A stretch of 64,000 nucleotides of DNA from HGM13862 sp031553915 (GCA_031553915.1 JAVBKT010000014.1:5461-69460); one strand, 5' to 3'; positions 50,121-59,379 are shown, counted from the first letter of the stretch. Notes: a model not told the origin generated them from the sequence alone. Program-made: numbers and translations.

Positions 50121-51188
50121 TTATGCCTGGGCGAAAATTTCCAGCGTTTTTTTGGCTTCAGCAGCAACCCAGCCTTCATCATCCTCAGCCAACACTTCCA
50201 AAATTGTCAAAGCTCTTTGGTCGCCCACCATGCCTAAAGCCTTGGCCACAGCCGCGCGAACCTGCCAGTTTTTATCCGCAGCGCTCACCATCAAAGGCTG
50301 CACCCCTTCGGCCATTCTGCCGGCGCCAAGAGCCAGAGCTGCGGCGCAGCGTATGGCCGGGTCTTTATTTGTCAGGCAAATTGCAACATTCTCCACCGGA
50401 TAGGGGGCCTCGGTTTTAGCAATAGTCTCCAATACTCGCGCCTTGTGCCTCTCATCAACCTTGGGCAAAACATAGGCCAGAAGACGAGCGCCATTGCTGC
50501 CCATAGCAGCAAAAACTTCCGCCACCCGGGCGGGGACAAAATGCTCCGGCCACATCAGGGCAGCAGTTAAAATAGTCAGGCTTTGCGGCTCCTGCAAAGC
50601 AGAGAGCAGCTTTGTCCCGGCCCGCTGCATACTTTCATCGCGGCTGGCCAGCATTTCTACAAATTCTTTCAAAGTAGACTGATCCGGGAAAAACCCCCAG
50701 GCATCAATCAAAATTCCCTGCGGATATTCCGGACGGTTTAATCTTTGCGCATAGCGCTCCATCAGCCGCTCTTCCTTGACGAGCGCAGCCAGCTGTTCTT
50801 TGATTTCCGGCCGCGCTTTGTCATAAGCCGCGACAATATCAGCCAGGGCCTTTGGGCCACGGTTTTTAATCTTTTCTACCAGACGGCGGCTGATGGCCTG
50901 CTCAGAATCAATCAGCCCATCCCGCAAGGTAAGAAATTCCGCGGCAACCTCATCCCCCACCTGCTCCACCGGAATAAACACCTTTTCCTGCGTTTGCTGA
51001 GGAGGCAGAGATTGCCGCCTTTTCTTTCTTCTTGATGCAGCCAGCAGCAAACAAATTACAACTACGATAATCAGCGCCACAGCAATAATAATTGCCAACA
51101 GTTGGTTGGCAAGGATAAAATCAACCACTGTGGCAAAAAAATTGTCGATGGCAGCTATCAGTAAATTTTGGCTGAAAAAACTAAGCAT
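50121..51188 (-). CDS. Membrane-anchored HEAT-repeat protein
   Basis: Protein of 355 aa. One transmembrane helix near the N-terminus (LLAIIIAVALIIVVVICLLL) is followed by a basic stretch (SRRKKRRQ) and a soluble part of alpha-helical HEAT-like repeats; the clearest are NKDPAIRCAAALALGAGRMA and DKNWQVRAAVAKALGMVGDQ, then DDEGWVAAEAKKTLEIF. HEAT repeats bind other proteins or fold as lyase-like scaffolds; no catalytic motif is evident. The gene starts 17 bp after cvpA, in the same operon. Confidence 0.85.
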   Translation of the reverse strand: MLSFFSQNLLIAAIDNFFATVVDFILANQLLAIIIAVALIIVVVICLLLAASRRKKRRQSLPPQQTQEKVFIPVEQVGDEVAAEFLTLRDGLIDSEQAISRRLVEKIKNRGPKALADIVAAYDKARPEIKEQLAALVKEERLMERYAQRLNRPEYPQGILIDAWGFFPDQSTLKEFVEMLASRDESMQRAGTKLLSALQEPQSLTILTAALMWPEHFVPARVAEVFAAMGSNGARLLAYVLPKVDERHKARVLETIAKTEAPYPVENVAICLTNKDPAIRCAAALALGAGRMAEGVQPLMVSAADKNWQVRAAVAKALGMVGDQRALTILEVLAEDDEGWVAAEAKKTLEIFAQA

Positions 51189-51204
51189 GAAAACCTCCAG
51201 GCAT

Positions 51205-51777
51205 CTAGAGCAAAGTCGGTAATGAACGCATAAAGGGCAATAGTATTGCTGAGCGGTTCAGGAACGCCAGCACAGAATCGCCAAAACCGATATTAATACA
51301 TACCGGCAAAATAATATCTGTGAAGACAATGATCAGAACAATGGCCAGCAGCAGGGCCACAAAAGCGCCGATAGCCTTGTTCAGCTGGCCCAAAATACCG
51401 CGTCCAAAAATACCGGTCAAGGCATAGGCAATCTTACGTACCAGCCAATTGACCAAAATAAAGATGACAATAAAAACGACTATTTGTACCAGCCGGTTAG
51501 CAGCTCCGCTGGTATTGATAAACAAAGAAAGAACATTCAGCGCCTGATCGCCGAAATTGCTGGCTCCATCCGCAGCCTGCTCAATATTAGCGTTAAAAGG
51601 AGGAATAACCTGCACCAATGCTTCGGCAATCATCCCGGAAAAGGTGCGCGCAGCCTGATAAGCCAGCACCAAAGCGCCGACTTTTGCCACGACATTAATG
51701 GTACCCCAGCGCCAGCCATACAGTATTCCCAAGATCAGAACACCAGCCAGAACCAGATCCGCAACTGTTATACCCAT
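51205..51777 (-). CDS. CvpA family membrane protein
   Basis: Integral membrane protein (190 aa) of the CvpA/colicin V production family: the start VADLVLAGVLILGILYGWRW is the family N-terminus, with further helices IVVFIVIFILVNWLVRKIAY and FVALLLAIVLIIVFTDIILP. Relatives affect envelope homeostasis; no activity is known. No ribosome site precedes the ATG at 51777. A good -10 box ends only 7 bp upstream, so the mRNA may be leaderless. Confidence 0.88.
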   Translation of the reverse strand: MGITVADLVLAGVLILGILYGWRWGTINVVAKVGALVLAYQAARTFSGMIAEALVQVIPPFNANIEQAADGASNFGDQALNVLSLFINTSGAANRLVQIVVFIVIFILVNWLVRKIAYALTGIFGRGILGQLNKAIGAFVALLLAIVLIIVFTDIILPVCINIGFGDSVLAFLNRSAILLPFMRSLPTLL

Positions 51778-51784
51778 AGCTCAC

Positions 51785-51814
51785 ATTATACACTGGAACT
51801 TGGCTGCATTTCAA
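51785..51814 (-). promoter_or_regulatory. Promoter of cvpA, directly before the ATG
   Basis: Minus strand: TTGAAA (51809-51814), 18 bp, TATAAT (51785-51790), then 7 bp to the ATG. Confidence 0.7.
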
Positions 51815-51848
51815 GCTTTGTCAGCCCATCATCACAACAAATTCATTT

Positions 51849-52535
51849 TCATATTGATTGGTTGTTAATCACCGCTGCCATATATCCGGCGCCAAAACCA
51901 TTGTCAATATTGACCACCGCTACCCCGGCCGCGCAGCTATTGAGCATAGCCAGCAAAGGCGCCAGCCCATTAAAGCTGGCCCCATAGCCAACACTGGTGG
52001 GCACAGCGATTACCGGAGCAGCGGTTAGGCCGCCGACCACTGAGGGCAGGGCGCCTTCCATCCCCGCTACAGCCACAATCGCCTTGGCGGATTGCAAAAC
52101 AGCCTCTTTGGCCAATAAGCGATGGATGCCGGCTATACCCACGTCATAGGCGCGCTCAACCTCTGCGCCCATCAGCTCGGCAGTGAGCGCCGCCTCTTCG
52201 GCCACGGCCAAATCTGAGGTTCCGGCGCAAAATACAGCCACCAGCCCTTTAGTGGTTTGGGGTTTATGGTTATAGAGTATTTTGGCGGTTTGATCATAAA
52301 GCAAAAAGGGCAATTGTTGTTGCACTGCCGCTGCTTTTTCCGCTGAGCAGCGGGTGGCGAAAACAGGCGGCGTATCCTCATCATTACCGTTCTCAGCCGC
52401 TGCCAGCAGGCGGGTAAAGATATCCGCTATCTGCGCCGCTGTTTTACCCTCGCCATAGATAACCTCCATCCAACCGCAGCGCTCCTGGCGCGCATAATCA
52501 GGGCAAGCAAAATCCGTCTTCTTGTTCTGCTCCAT
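51849..52535 (-). CDS. larB: LarB, nickel-pincer nucleotide biosynthesis carboxylase
   Basis: LarB carboxylates the pyridinium ring of nicotinic acid adenine dinucleotide and cleaves the dinucleotide in the first step of nickel-pincer cofactor synthesis for lactate racemase-type enzymes. The AIR-carboxylase-like core is clear: VAVFCAGTSDLAVAEEAALT, AYDVGIAGIHRLL, AVAGMEGALPSVVGGLTAAP and PTSVGYGASFNGLAPLLAML. 228 aa. GAGGTG precedes the ATG at 52535. No larA, larC or larE is in the window, and nadE, which makes the competing product of the same dinucleotide, is 2 kb away on the same strand. Confidence 0.93.
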   Translation of the reverse strand: MEQNKKTDFACPDYARQERCGWMEVIYGEGKTAAQIADIFTRLLAAAENGNDEDTPPVFATRCSAEKAAAVQQQLPFLLYDQTAKILYNHKPQTTKGLVAVFCAGTSDLAVAEEAALTAELMGAEVERAYDVGIAGIHRLLAKEAVLQSAKAIVAVAGMEGALPSVVGGLTAAPVIAVPTSVGYGASFNGLAPLLAMLNSCAAGVAVVNIDNGFGAGYMAAVINNQSI

Positions 52536-52567
52536 AATATCACCTCAAAAATATATATACTATGCTC

Positions 52568-52596
52568 TTGTCCAATTGTCCTTTTCGGCTTATAAT
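52568..52596 (+). promoter_or_regulatory. Promoter of ychF
   Basis: TTGTCC (52568-52573), 17 bp, TATAAT (52591-52596). Confidence 0.7.
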
Positions 52597-52627
52597 AGAC
52601 AAATAACAATACGCGGAGGAAACTGGC

Positions 52628-53722
52628 ATGGCTTTATCTTGCGGTATCATTGGCTTGCCCTTGACCGGAAAAACGACATTATTTAATCTTCTCACCGGCT
52701 CTCATGCTGAGACCAGCGATTTTTTCAGCGGCAAAACCGCTACCAATAGTGGACATGCCTCTGTGCCGGATCAGCGTGTCGACTACCTATCGGAAATGTT
52801 CCATCCGAAAAAAACAACCTATGCGCAAGTAGAAGTCATTGATGTTCCCGGCCTGGTACGCGGCTCCAGCAAGGGTCAGGGCAGCGGCAATGAGTTTTTG
52901 GCGGCAGTACGCGCTACGGATTTGCTGGCGCATATTGTCCGCGCTTTTGCCAATGATGATATTCTCCACGCTGAGGACAGCATCGACATCATGCGGGATA
53001 TTGCCACTATCGATTCTGAGCTGCTTTTTGCGGATTTGCAGCTGATCGAAACCCGTCTCTCCCGCATCTCGCAGGGCAATAAAAAGAAGCTGGAACACCC
53101 CCTGGAAGAAACGACGCTCAACAAATGCCTCGATTTTCTTATGGAAGAAAAACCGCTGAAGCTGATTGAACTCTCCGAAGAAGAGCAAGAATCAGTCAAG
53201 CATATCACCTTCCTCACGGATAAACCGATGCTGATTGTGATTAATATTGATGAAGACCAGCTGGCAGCGGACGACTATCCGCAAAAAAAGGCGGTGGCTG
53301 CCTATTGCGCTGAGCAGGGCTATCAGCTGCTGAACGTCTGCGCCAAAACAGAGCAGGAAATTGCTGAGCTGCCAGAGGAAGACCGGGAAATGTTTATGGA
53401 AGAGCTGCATATCAGTGAGCCCGGCATCTCCCGCATTGCCCAGGCCATCTATTGCCAGCTAGGGTTAATCTCCTTCCTCACTGCTGGTGAGGATGAGGTG
53501 CGTGCCTGGACGATATTGCGCGATTTGCCAGCCAAAAAGGCCGCGGGCAAAATTCACTCTGATATTGAGCGCGGCTTTATCCGTGCGGAGACTGTGGCCT
53601 TTGCCGACCTCAAAAGCTGCGGCTCGATGGCAGCTGCCCGCGAAAAGGGCTGCTTTCGACTGGAAGGCAAAGAATATCCGGTGCAAGACGGCGATATTAT
53701 CAATTTCCGCTTTAATGTATAA
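52628..53722 (+). CDS. ychF: Redox-regulated ATPase YchF
   Basis: Obg-family P-loop ATPase that binds ribosomes (364 aa). Visible parts: G1 GLPLTGKTTLFNLL, G3-like VIDVPGLVRGSSKGQGSGNE, the YchF G4 region VINIDED, a coiled-coil insertion, and the C-terminal TGS-like domain (SLKSCG- to VQDGDIINFRFNV). The family prefers ATP over GTP because its G4 motif is altered. GGAGG precedes ATG 52628. Divergent from larB. Confidence 0.96.
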   Translation: MALSCGIIGLPLTGKTTLFNLLTGSHAETSDFFSGKTATNSGHASVPDQRVDYLSEMFHPKKTTYAQVEVIDVPGLVRGSSKGQGSGNEFLAAVRATDLLAHIVRAFANDDILHAEDSIDIMRDIATIDSELLFADLQLIETRLSRISQGNKKKLEHPLEETTLNKCLDFLMEEKPLKLIELSEEEQESVKHITFLTDKPMLIVINIDEDQLAADDYPQKKAVAAYCAEQGYQLLNVCAKTEQEIAELPEEDREMFMEELHISEPGISRIAQAIYCQLGLISFLTAGEDEVRAWTILRDLPAKKAAGKIHSDIERGFIRAETVAFADLKSCGSMAAAREKGCFRLEGKEYPVQDGDIINFRFNV

Positions 53723-53760
53723 GGCTTATAAGCATATTATAAAAATTAATATCCTGCAGC

Positions 53761-53787
53761 AAAAGCGTGCTTAGGGCGCGCTTTTTT
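53761..53787. terminator. Terminator between ychF and ispE
   Basis: AAAAGCGTGC / GCGCGCTTTTTT around a short loop, one G-U pair. Confidence 0.75.
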
Positions 53788-54658
53788 ATTTGGCTATAAT
53801 CTCTATCCCCTGCGCTAGCGTTTTTACTTCTCTGGCCCAGAAGCCATGTTTATGCAGCTGCTTAATATTCGCCGCCATATCTTCTTCGGCGCCAATAGCA
53901 AAAACCGCTGAACCACTGCCGCTCATCAGCGGCAGACAGCCCATTGACATCATCATGCTTTTCAGTTGCTCAATCTGCGGGCAAGCAGCTATGGCTGCCG
54001 GCTCCAGCATATTGCCCATTTTAATGGCCAGCGAGGCGTAATCCTCAGCTTGCAGGGCAGCGAGCACGCCATCTATATCCGGCATTTCCGGCGTCTGCAC
54101 CATGCCATATTTCCAAAACACGTCTTTGGTGGACACTGCCATGCCGGGCTTGGCCAGCAGCAGGGTGATTTGCGGCGCTGAGCTTTGCGGCTGCACGATC
54201 TCTCCGATGCCCTCAACTAAAGCCAGCCCGCCATAAAGGAAAAAGGGAATATCCGCGCCCAGCGGCAGCGCTAGTCTGGCCAATTCATCCTGCGCTATCT
54301 CTAACCCGAACAGATGGTTTGCTCCCAGTAAAACAGCCGCAGCATCAGCAGAGCCGCCGCCCAAGCCGGCGCCATAGGGAATCCCCTTGGTGATATCTAT
54401 CTGCAAGCAAGCAGAGAGCTGATATGTTCTTTTCAGCAGCAGCCAGGCGCGCAAGCCAAGATTATCCTCGTCCGCGCAAGGCAATTGCGGCTGGCAAAGA
54501 CATTGGTCCTGATCTGCTATGCGCAGCGCCACCTGATCATAGAGGCTGATGTTTTGCATCACGCTGCGGATATGATGATAGCCGTCACTGCGCAAGCCGG
54601 TGACGGCCAGGCTCCAGTTGATTTTAGCCGGAGCGCGCAAAGTCAAGCTTTGAGCCAT
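53786..54658 (-). CDS. ispE: 4-diphosphocytidyl-2-C-methyl-D-erythritol kinase
   Basis: GHMP kinase of the MEP isoprenoid pathway (290 aa). N-terminal LRAPAKINWSLAVTGLRSDG and YHHIRSVMQNI, the ATP loop IPYGAGLGGGSADAAAVLLG, and the C-terminal PLMSGSGSAVFAIG. Normal length. It lies 6 bp after nadE on the same strand, so it is in the patatin-nadE-ispE cluster; other MEP genes are not in view. Confidence 0.97.
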   Translation of the reverse strand: MAQSLTLRAPAKINWSLAVTGLRSDGYHHIRSVMQNISLYDQVALRIADQDQCLCQPQLPCADEDNLGLRAWLLLKRTYQLSACLQIDITKGIPYGAGLGGGSADAAAVLLGANHLFGLEIAQDELARLALPLGADIPFFLYGGLALVEGIGEIVQPQSSAPQITLLLAKPGMAVSTKDVFWKYGMVQTPEMPDIDGVLAALQAEDYASLAIKMGNMLEPAAIAACPQIEQLKSMMMSMGCLPLMSGSGSAVFAIGAEEDMAANIKQLHKHGFWAREVKTLAQGIEIIAK

Positions 54659-54664
54659 TGCTGT

Positions 54665-56374
54665 TCAGCTCCTTTTCAAGCGCTCAAACTCCTCGTCAAA
54701 AAACACCGCTCCCTGAACCTCACGCACCGCGTCACCAAATGGCCTGCAGGAAAGCGCCAATAATGGCGGCGCTTGCAGTCTTTTGGCCACGCCAATACCG
54801 CGATACATTTTCCACCAATATTCGAGATCAGCGATAAAGATGCCCCGGTCGGGGAATAACTCGCTGATCAGCTGGTGCTCACAGCCAATATCCTCAGCCA
54901 GGCTGCCGCTAAGATAGCTTTGCAGACTGTTGGTCGGCGTTTTGCCGCCTTCTACCCATGATTTCAACAAATAATCATGATAGGCATAGACCAAGGGATC
55001 GCCCAGGCCTTTGTTAATGTCTTGCGCCAGCGAAAGCTCTGCTGAGGGACGTATGGCGGCAATCTGATCCAGCGGCGCATCGGAAAAAACCGTTTGAAAA
55101 TGCCTTGAGGCAGCATAGACCTGATACTTCCACAAATCCGCCTGCGCCGCAAAAGCCCCGGCCAAATCACCATAAAAGGTAGCATAGCCCACTGTCAGCT
55201 CTGCCTTGTTGCCATTGCAGCTGAAAATAGCATCCCGCCCGGCAGCAGTGGCAGCCAAAACCCGCGCCCGCTCCCGCGCCATAATATTTTCTTTGACCGG
55301 CCCGCTCAGCTCAATTTGTGTTTTGCCGCCGACCGCATCAACGAAAGCATTATCGGTGAGGCTATCATAAAACTGCTCCAAAGAGGCGTCAAGCGGTATC
55401 GTCATCAAGGGCAGATCAAGCCCCTTGGCCATTCCCGCGGCCAAGGCTTTGGTCGTTTCGCTGTTAAATATCGTTGGCATCGAAACCAGATAAACATTAT
55501 CGCTGCCCAGCGCCTGGCGATAAACACAAGCAGCCAGGGCAGAGTCAATGCCGCCGGAAATGCCAATCACAGCGCGGCGGGCATGAATAGCCAGACAAAA
55601 CTCCCGCGCGCCCTCGCTCAAAGCCTGCGCCAGCAGCGCATCATTATCTTTGATTTCATTAACCGCGCCGCCGTTTGGCCGCCACAAAGCCAAATCTTCT
55701 TTGAAATACGGCAAGCTGGCGATAAGCTGCCCTTTGGCATCATAATAGCAGCTGTGCCCGGCCAGCAGATAGTTGGCCTTGTGGCGGCTGACTAAACCAA
55801 CGCTGCCTACCTCGATATATGGCAGGTCAAGAAACGGCCGCTTGGCATATGAGCCGTCAAAGCTGATTGCCTTGGGCGAGAGGTTAAGCGCCAAATCCGC
55901 ATCCTTGACTGATTTGGGCAGCTCTTTATCCGCCCAATCACCCAAAAGCACCAGCGCTTTTTGCTTGCGGCCATCGAGCATAATTTCTATTGGCCGGCCC
56001 TCACTGGCCTGTAGATAGGGAGTGTTCTCCGCAAAAAGAGCAGGAGCGGCTGCATCTATCGGTTTGAGGACGCCGCTATCAGCCAGATATGCGCGGCTGA
56101 CCGGGCGCCCGGCGTCATCAATCCCCAGGCTGCCAAATATCACCGCAATGCCCTGCGCAAAAGCTGCGATTTCCATCGCCGCCTGGCGGCATTCTTCGAG
56201 CAGATAAGCGTCTGCCACCATATCATCATAAAGCGGGCCGGAGAGGGCTAGCTCCGGGAAAACGATTAAATCCGCTCCGCGGCCCTTGGCGCCGTCAATC
56301 AAAGCCAGCATTTTTACTTTGTTTTTCCTGGGTGCGGCTAGCAAGCGGCGCATCTGCGCAATGGCAATTGGCAT
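54665..56374 (-). CDS. nadE: NAD+ synthase with a degenerate glutaminase domain
   Basis: Amidates nicotinic acid adenine dinucleotide to NAD. The C-terminal synthetase domain is intact, with the P-loop GISGGIDSALAACVYRQALG, FNSETTKALAAGMAK, and SCNGNKAELTVGYATFYGDL. The N-terminal nitrilase-like domain keeps the Glu of VFPELALSG and a Lys in GVLKPIDAA, but where the family has an ICED-type segment with the catalytic Cys it reads ALVLLGDWADKE, and the usual QDEL segment is also gone. It may use free ammonia. The ATG at 56374 has GGAGG 7 nt upstream (569 aa). Confidence 0.93.
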   Translation of the reverse strand: MPIAIAQMRRLLAAPRKNKVKMLALIDGAKGRGADLIVFPELALSGPLYDDMVADAYLLEECRQAAMEIAAFAQGIAVIFGSLGIDDAGRPVSRAYLADSGVLKPIDAAAPALFAENTPYLQASEGRPIEIMLDGRKQKALVLLGDWADKELPKSVKDADLALNLSPKAISFDGSYAKRPFLDLPYIEVGSVGLVSRHKANYLLAGHSCYYDAKGQLIASLPYFKEDLALWRPNGGAVNEIKDNDALLAQALSEGAREFCLAIHARRAVIGISGGIDSALAACVYRQALGSDNVYLVSMPTIFNSETTKALAAGMAKGLDLPLMTIPLDASLEQFYDSLTDNAFVDAVGGKTQIELSGPVKENIMARERARVLAATAAGRDAIFSCNGNKAELTVGYATFYGDLAGAFAAQADLWKYQVYAASRHFQTVFSDAPLDQIAAIRPSAELSLAQDINKGLGDPLVYAYHDYLLKSWVEGGKTPTNSLQSYLSGSLAEDIGCEHQLISELFPDRGIFIADLEYWWKMYRGIGVAKRLQAPPLLALSCRPFGDAVREVQGAVFFDEEFERLKRS

Positions 56375-56376
56375 AT

Positions 56377-57183
56377 TTATTCCTCCACCAATTTGATTAT
56401 TTCCGCAATATGCTCTTTGGCGCATTCTTCGCCCCATTTGCGGCAAATGGCCAAACCCTCCGGTTTAAGACTGTCAACATATTGCTTGATCGGACGCAAA
56501 ATAATATCCGCGCTATTATCCTGAAAACTAAAAACAGCAATATTCAAAGCCCGCTGCACAATATCTAAAATATTTTTCGGCTCACTATAGTCCGGACAGC
56601 CCAGATCAATGCCGATGACCACATCCGCGCCCATATCCCGCACCAGCTGATCCGGACAGCTATCCAGCACAGCCCCATCCACCAGCAGCATATCGCCGAT
56701 TTTGACCGGAGTAAAAAACCCGGGAATGGCTGAGCTGGCGCGCACAGCCAGAGCCGTATCGCCGCGGTCAAAAATAATCTTCTTCCAGCTGACCAAATCC
56801 ACTGCGGTAATTTTTAGCGGTATATCCATTTCTTCAATACGCTTGCCTCTGGTGCAGGTACGCACCAGCTCGGTATAGCCGTCAGCCGGAATCAGACCCT
56901 GGCGGCCCGGACGCATTTTGATTAAGCTCTCGATATTATACTCGAGGAAAAGAAAATCAAGCATTTTCCAATTATAGCCGGAGGCATAGAGGGCTGCCAC
57001 TGCAGAACCAATGGATGTTCCCGCGACAAAATCAATAGGGATATTATGCTCAGCGAGCACCTTTAATACACCCACATGGGCAGAGCCCTTCAAACCGCCG
57101 CCGCCAAAGGCAATGCCAACTTTTTTGCGTGGTTTATCTTTATCATATTTGCTTGTTTGTTCAACGCTAAAAAGCCCCATCAT
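56377..57183 (-). CDS. Patatin-like phospholipase family protein
   Basis: Cytoplasmic serine lipase-fold protein (268 aa). The oxyanion motif GGGGLKGSAHVG, nucleophile elbow GTSIGSAVAALYASG and the catalytic Asp in LLVDGAVLDSCP are in place. RssA/RssB-type members act on lipids or have unknown substrates. GAGGTG lies just upstream; either of the two adjacent ATG codons (57183 or 57180) may be used. It precedes nadE by 2 bp, so they are co-transcribed. Confidence 0.93.
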   Translation of the reverse strand: MMGLFSVEQTSKYDKDKPRKKVGIAFGGGGLKGSAHVGVLKVLAEHNIPIDFVAGTSIGSAVAALYASGYNWKMLDFLFLEYNIESLIKMRPGRQGLIPADGYTELVRTCTRGKRIEEMDIPLKITAVDLVSWKKIIFDRGDTALAVRASSAIPGFFTPVKIGDMLLVDGAVLDSCPDQLVRDMGADVVIGIDLGCPDYSEPKNILDIVQRALNIAVFSFQDNSADIILRPIKQYVDSLKPEGLAICRKWGEECAKEHIAEIIKLVEE

Positions 57184-57224
57184 TCACCTCAAAAGATGCT
57201 ATTCTTTGCAAGTAATCCATATAG

Positions 57225-57255
57225 CAAGAAGCAGCACTCGCGTTACTGCTTCTTG
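57225..57255 (-). terminator. Possible terminator after dapL
   Basis: CAAGAAGCAG / CTGCTTCTTG with an 11-nt loop that also pairs in part; no T-run, so the call is weak. Confidence 0.4.
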
Positions 57256-57279
57256 ATCGTCATTAATTTCTTAATTCAA

Positions 57280-58458
57280 CTAAAATTCGACTTTGCCCAG
57301 CTTTTTCTTCATTCGGTCTATCGCTTCGGCCATTCTCGTTTCCTCAGTGGTCAGCGTAGCGCGGAAATATCCTTCGCCGCCCTGCCCATATCCGGAGCCC
57401 GGAGTAATAACCACCTGGGTTTCATCAAAAACATATTCAGCAAAGGAGGCTGAGGTATAGCCCTTGGGCACCGGAGCCCAGACATAAAAGGTGCCTTTCG
57501 GATATTGCAAATCCCAGCCCATCTCATTCAAGCCGCCCACCAAAATATCGCGTCTGGCCGCATATTTGGCGCGGGAGGCCTTGACTATCTCATCCGGGGC
57601 TTTTAAGCCCTCCATCCCGGCATACTGAATAGCCTGGAACACGCCGCTGTCAACATTAGATTTATAGGTGGCAAGCGCCTCTACTGCCCTAGCATTACCG
57701 ACGACAAAGCCCACACGCCAACCTGTCATATTAAAAGGCTTGGAGCAGGAGCCAAACTCCACGCAAACATCTTTAGCGCCTTTGATCTGCAAAATGCTCG
57801 GCGCAACATAGCCGTCATAAGTCATTTCCGAATAAGCCAAATCATGGCAGATCAAGATATCATGCTTCTTGGCAAAAGCCACCGCTTCTTCAAAAAAGGC
57901 CAAATCAGTCACAGCGCCGGTGGGATTATTGGGATAATTCAACCACATCAGCTTGGCCCGGTCAGCAATGCCCTCGGGGATAATATCAAACTGGGGCAAA
58001 AAGCCGTTTTCCGCTTTAAGGCGCAGGGGGTAGGTAAGTCCGCCGGCCAGCATGGTTGCTGTAGCATATACCGGATAAGCCGGGTCCGGAACAAGATTGA
58101 TATCCCCCGGATCAACAAAGCAATAATTGATATTAGCAATGCCCTCTTTGGAGCCGATCAAAGTACAAACTTCGCTTTTGGGGTCAATATCTTCCACGCC
58201 AAAGCGCTTGGCATAAAAAGAACTAACTGTTTCTCTAAAGCTCGCCATGCCTTGCGAAGACGGATATTGATGATTGGCCGCAACTTTGGCTTCCTTGCAC
58301 AAAACCTCGACCAGCTTGTCCGGTGTTGGCAGATCCGGATCGCCGATACCAAGGCTGATAATATCCTTGCCTTCCTCACGGGCGGCAGCAATTTTTTTCT
58401 CAATCCCGGCAAAAAGATAGGGTGGGATTTGTTGCAGTCTTTTAGCAAGTGCTTTCAT
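57280..58458 (-). CDS. dapL: LL-diaminopimelate aminotransferase
   Basis: PLP enzyme (392 aa) that makes LL-DAP directly from tetrahydrodipicolinate, bypassing the acylated routes to lysine and peptidoglycan. Typical blocks: SLGIGDPDLPTPDKLVEVLC, YPSSQGMASFRETVSSFYAK, NYPNNPTGAVTDLAFF, and the PLP lysine in EFGSCSKPFNMTGWRVGF; the C-terminal substrate Arg region is GYFRATLTTEE. Similar class I aminotransferases can carry this name wrongly, but dapF lies directly upstream in the same operon and supports it. Confidence 0.9.
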   Translation of the reverse strand: MKALAKRLQQIPPYLFAGIEKKIAAAREEGKDIISLGIGDPDLPTPDKLVEVLCKEAKVAANHQYPSSQGMASFRETVSSFYAKRFGVEDIDPKSEVCTLIGSKEGIANINYCFVDPGDINLVPDPAYPVYATATMLAGGLTYPLRLKAENGFLPQFDIIPEGIADRAKLMWLNYPNNPTGAVTDLAFFEEAVAFAKKHDILICHDLAYSEMTYDGYVAPSILQIKGAKDVCVEFGSCSKPFNMTGWRVGFVVGNARAVEALATYKSNVDSGVFQAIQYAGMEGLKAPDEIVKASRAKYAARRDILVGGLNEMGWDLQYPKGTFYVWAPVPKGYTSASFAEYVFDETQVVITPGSGYGQGGEGYFRATLTTEETRMAEAIDRMKKKLGKVEF

Positions 58459-58507
58459 ATAAACCTCCTAAATTATCACTTTATCTCTTTAATAATAATT
58501 AATTTAT

Positions 58508-59341
58508 TTATAAGCAATATTCTCCCTCGGCCACCAGTGTAGCCGGTCCAGTCATATAAATATGCCGGTCTTCCGCCCATTCGATATCAAGGGCGCCATA
58601 GGCCAGCTGAACCTGAGCCTGTCTTTGCGATTGCCCATTGATGGCGGCCGCAACCAGCGAAGCGCAGGCGCCTGTGCCGCAAGCCATTGTCTCGCCGGCA
58701 CCCCGCTCCCAAACCCTCATTTTCAACTGGCGGGGAGAAATACGCTCAATAAACTCCACATTAATTTTTTCGGGGAACAGTTCATGCGTTTCGATCAATG
58801 GGCCGATTTCCCTGACCGGACAAGCCTCCACCTCATCGACAAAAATAATACAATGCGGATTGCCCATTGAGACCAGCGTAATATTATATATTTCTCCGGC
58901 AACATTAAAGGGCTGATTCACCACATTAGCTCCGGGAAAGATGGCCGGTATTTTTGCCGGCTCAAGAATTGGCTCTCCCATATCAACTCGGACAATGCCG
59001 TTTATCTCATCAATAATTGTCGGGGTTGCCTGCCCTCTTTTCAGTTCAAAAGTGAATTGGTCTTGCTGGACGATACCCTCTTTTTTGGCAAAAAGCGCAG
59101 CGCAGCGAATACCGTTGCCGCAGTTTTCAGCCTGTGAGCCATCGCTGTTATAGATCAAAAACTTAGCCACAGCCTCTGCATTGTCTGTCGGCGCCAGAAT
59201 CAGCAGGCCGTCAGCGCCCAGCCCCAAACGGCGGTGGCAGATATCAACCGCAAAGGCATTAATATCCGCAGGCAGTTGCTGGTCAAAGCCGTTTACCACA
59301 ATAAAATCATTACCCAGTCCGTGCATTTTGGCAAACCGCAT
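58508..59341 (-). CDS. dapF: Diaminopimelate epimerase
   Basis: Converts LL-DAP to meso-DAP, for lysine and the peptidoglycan cross-link. The two catalytic Cys lie in AENCGNGIRCAALF and ETMACGTGACASLVAAAING; the N-terminus MRFAKMHGLGNDFIVVNGFD is standard. 277 aa. GGAGGAGC precedes the ATG. With dapL downstream, it completes the aminotransferase route to meso-DAP, so this organism probably has DAP-type murein. Confidence 0.98.
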   Translation of the reverse strand: MRFAKMHGLGNDFIVVNGFDQQLPADINAFAVDICHRRLGLGADGLLILAPTDNAEAVAKFLIYNSDGSQAENCGNGIRCAALFAKKEGIVQQDQFTFELKRGQATPTIIDEINGIVRVDMGEPILEPAKIPAIFPGANVVNQPFNVAGEIYNITLVSMGNPHCIIFVDEVEACPVREIGPLIETHELFPEKINVEFIERISPRQLKMRVWERGAGETMACGTGACASLVAAAINGQSQRQAQVQLAYGALDIEWAEDRHIYMTGPATLVAEGEYCL

Positions 59342-59379
59342 AACTGCTCCTCCTTATGACGCATGGCAAATTTTCGTGA

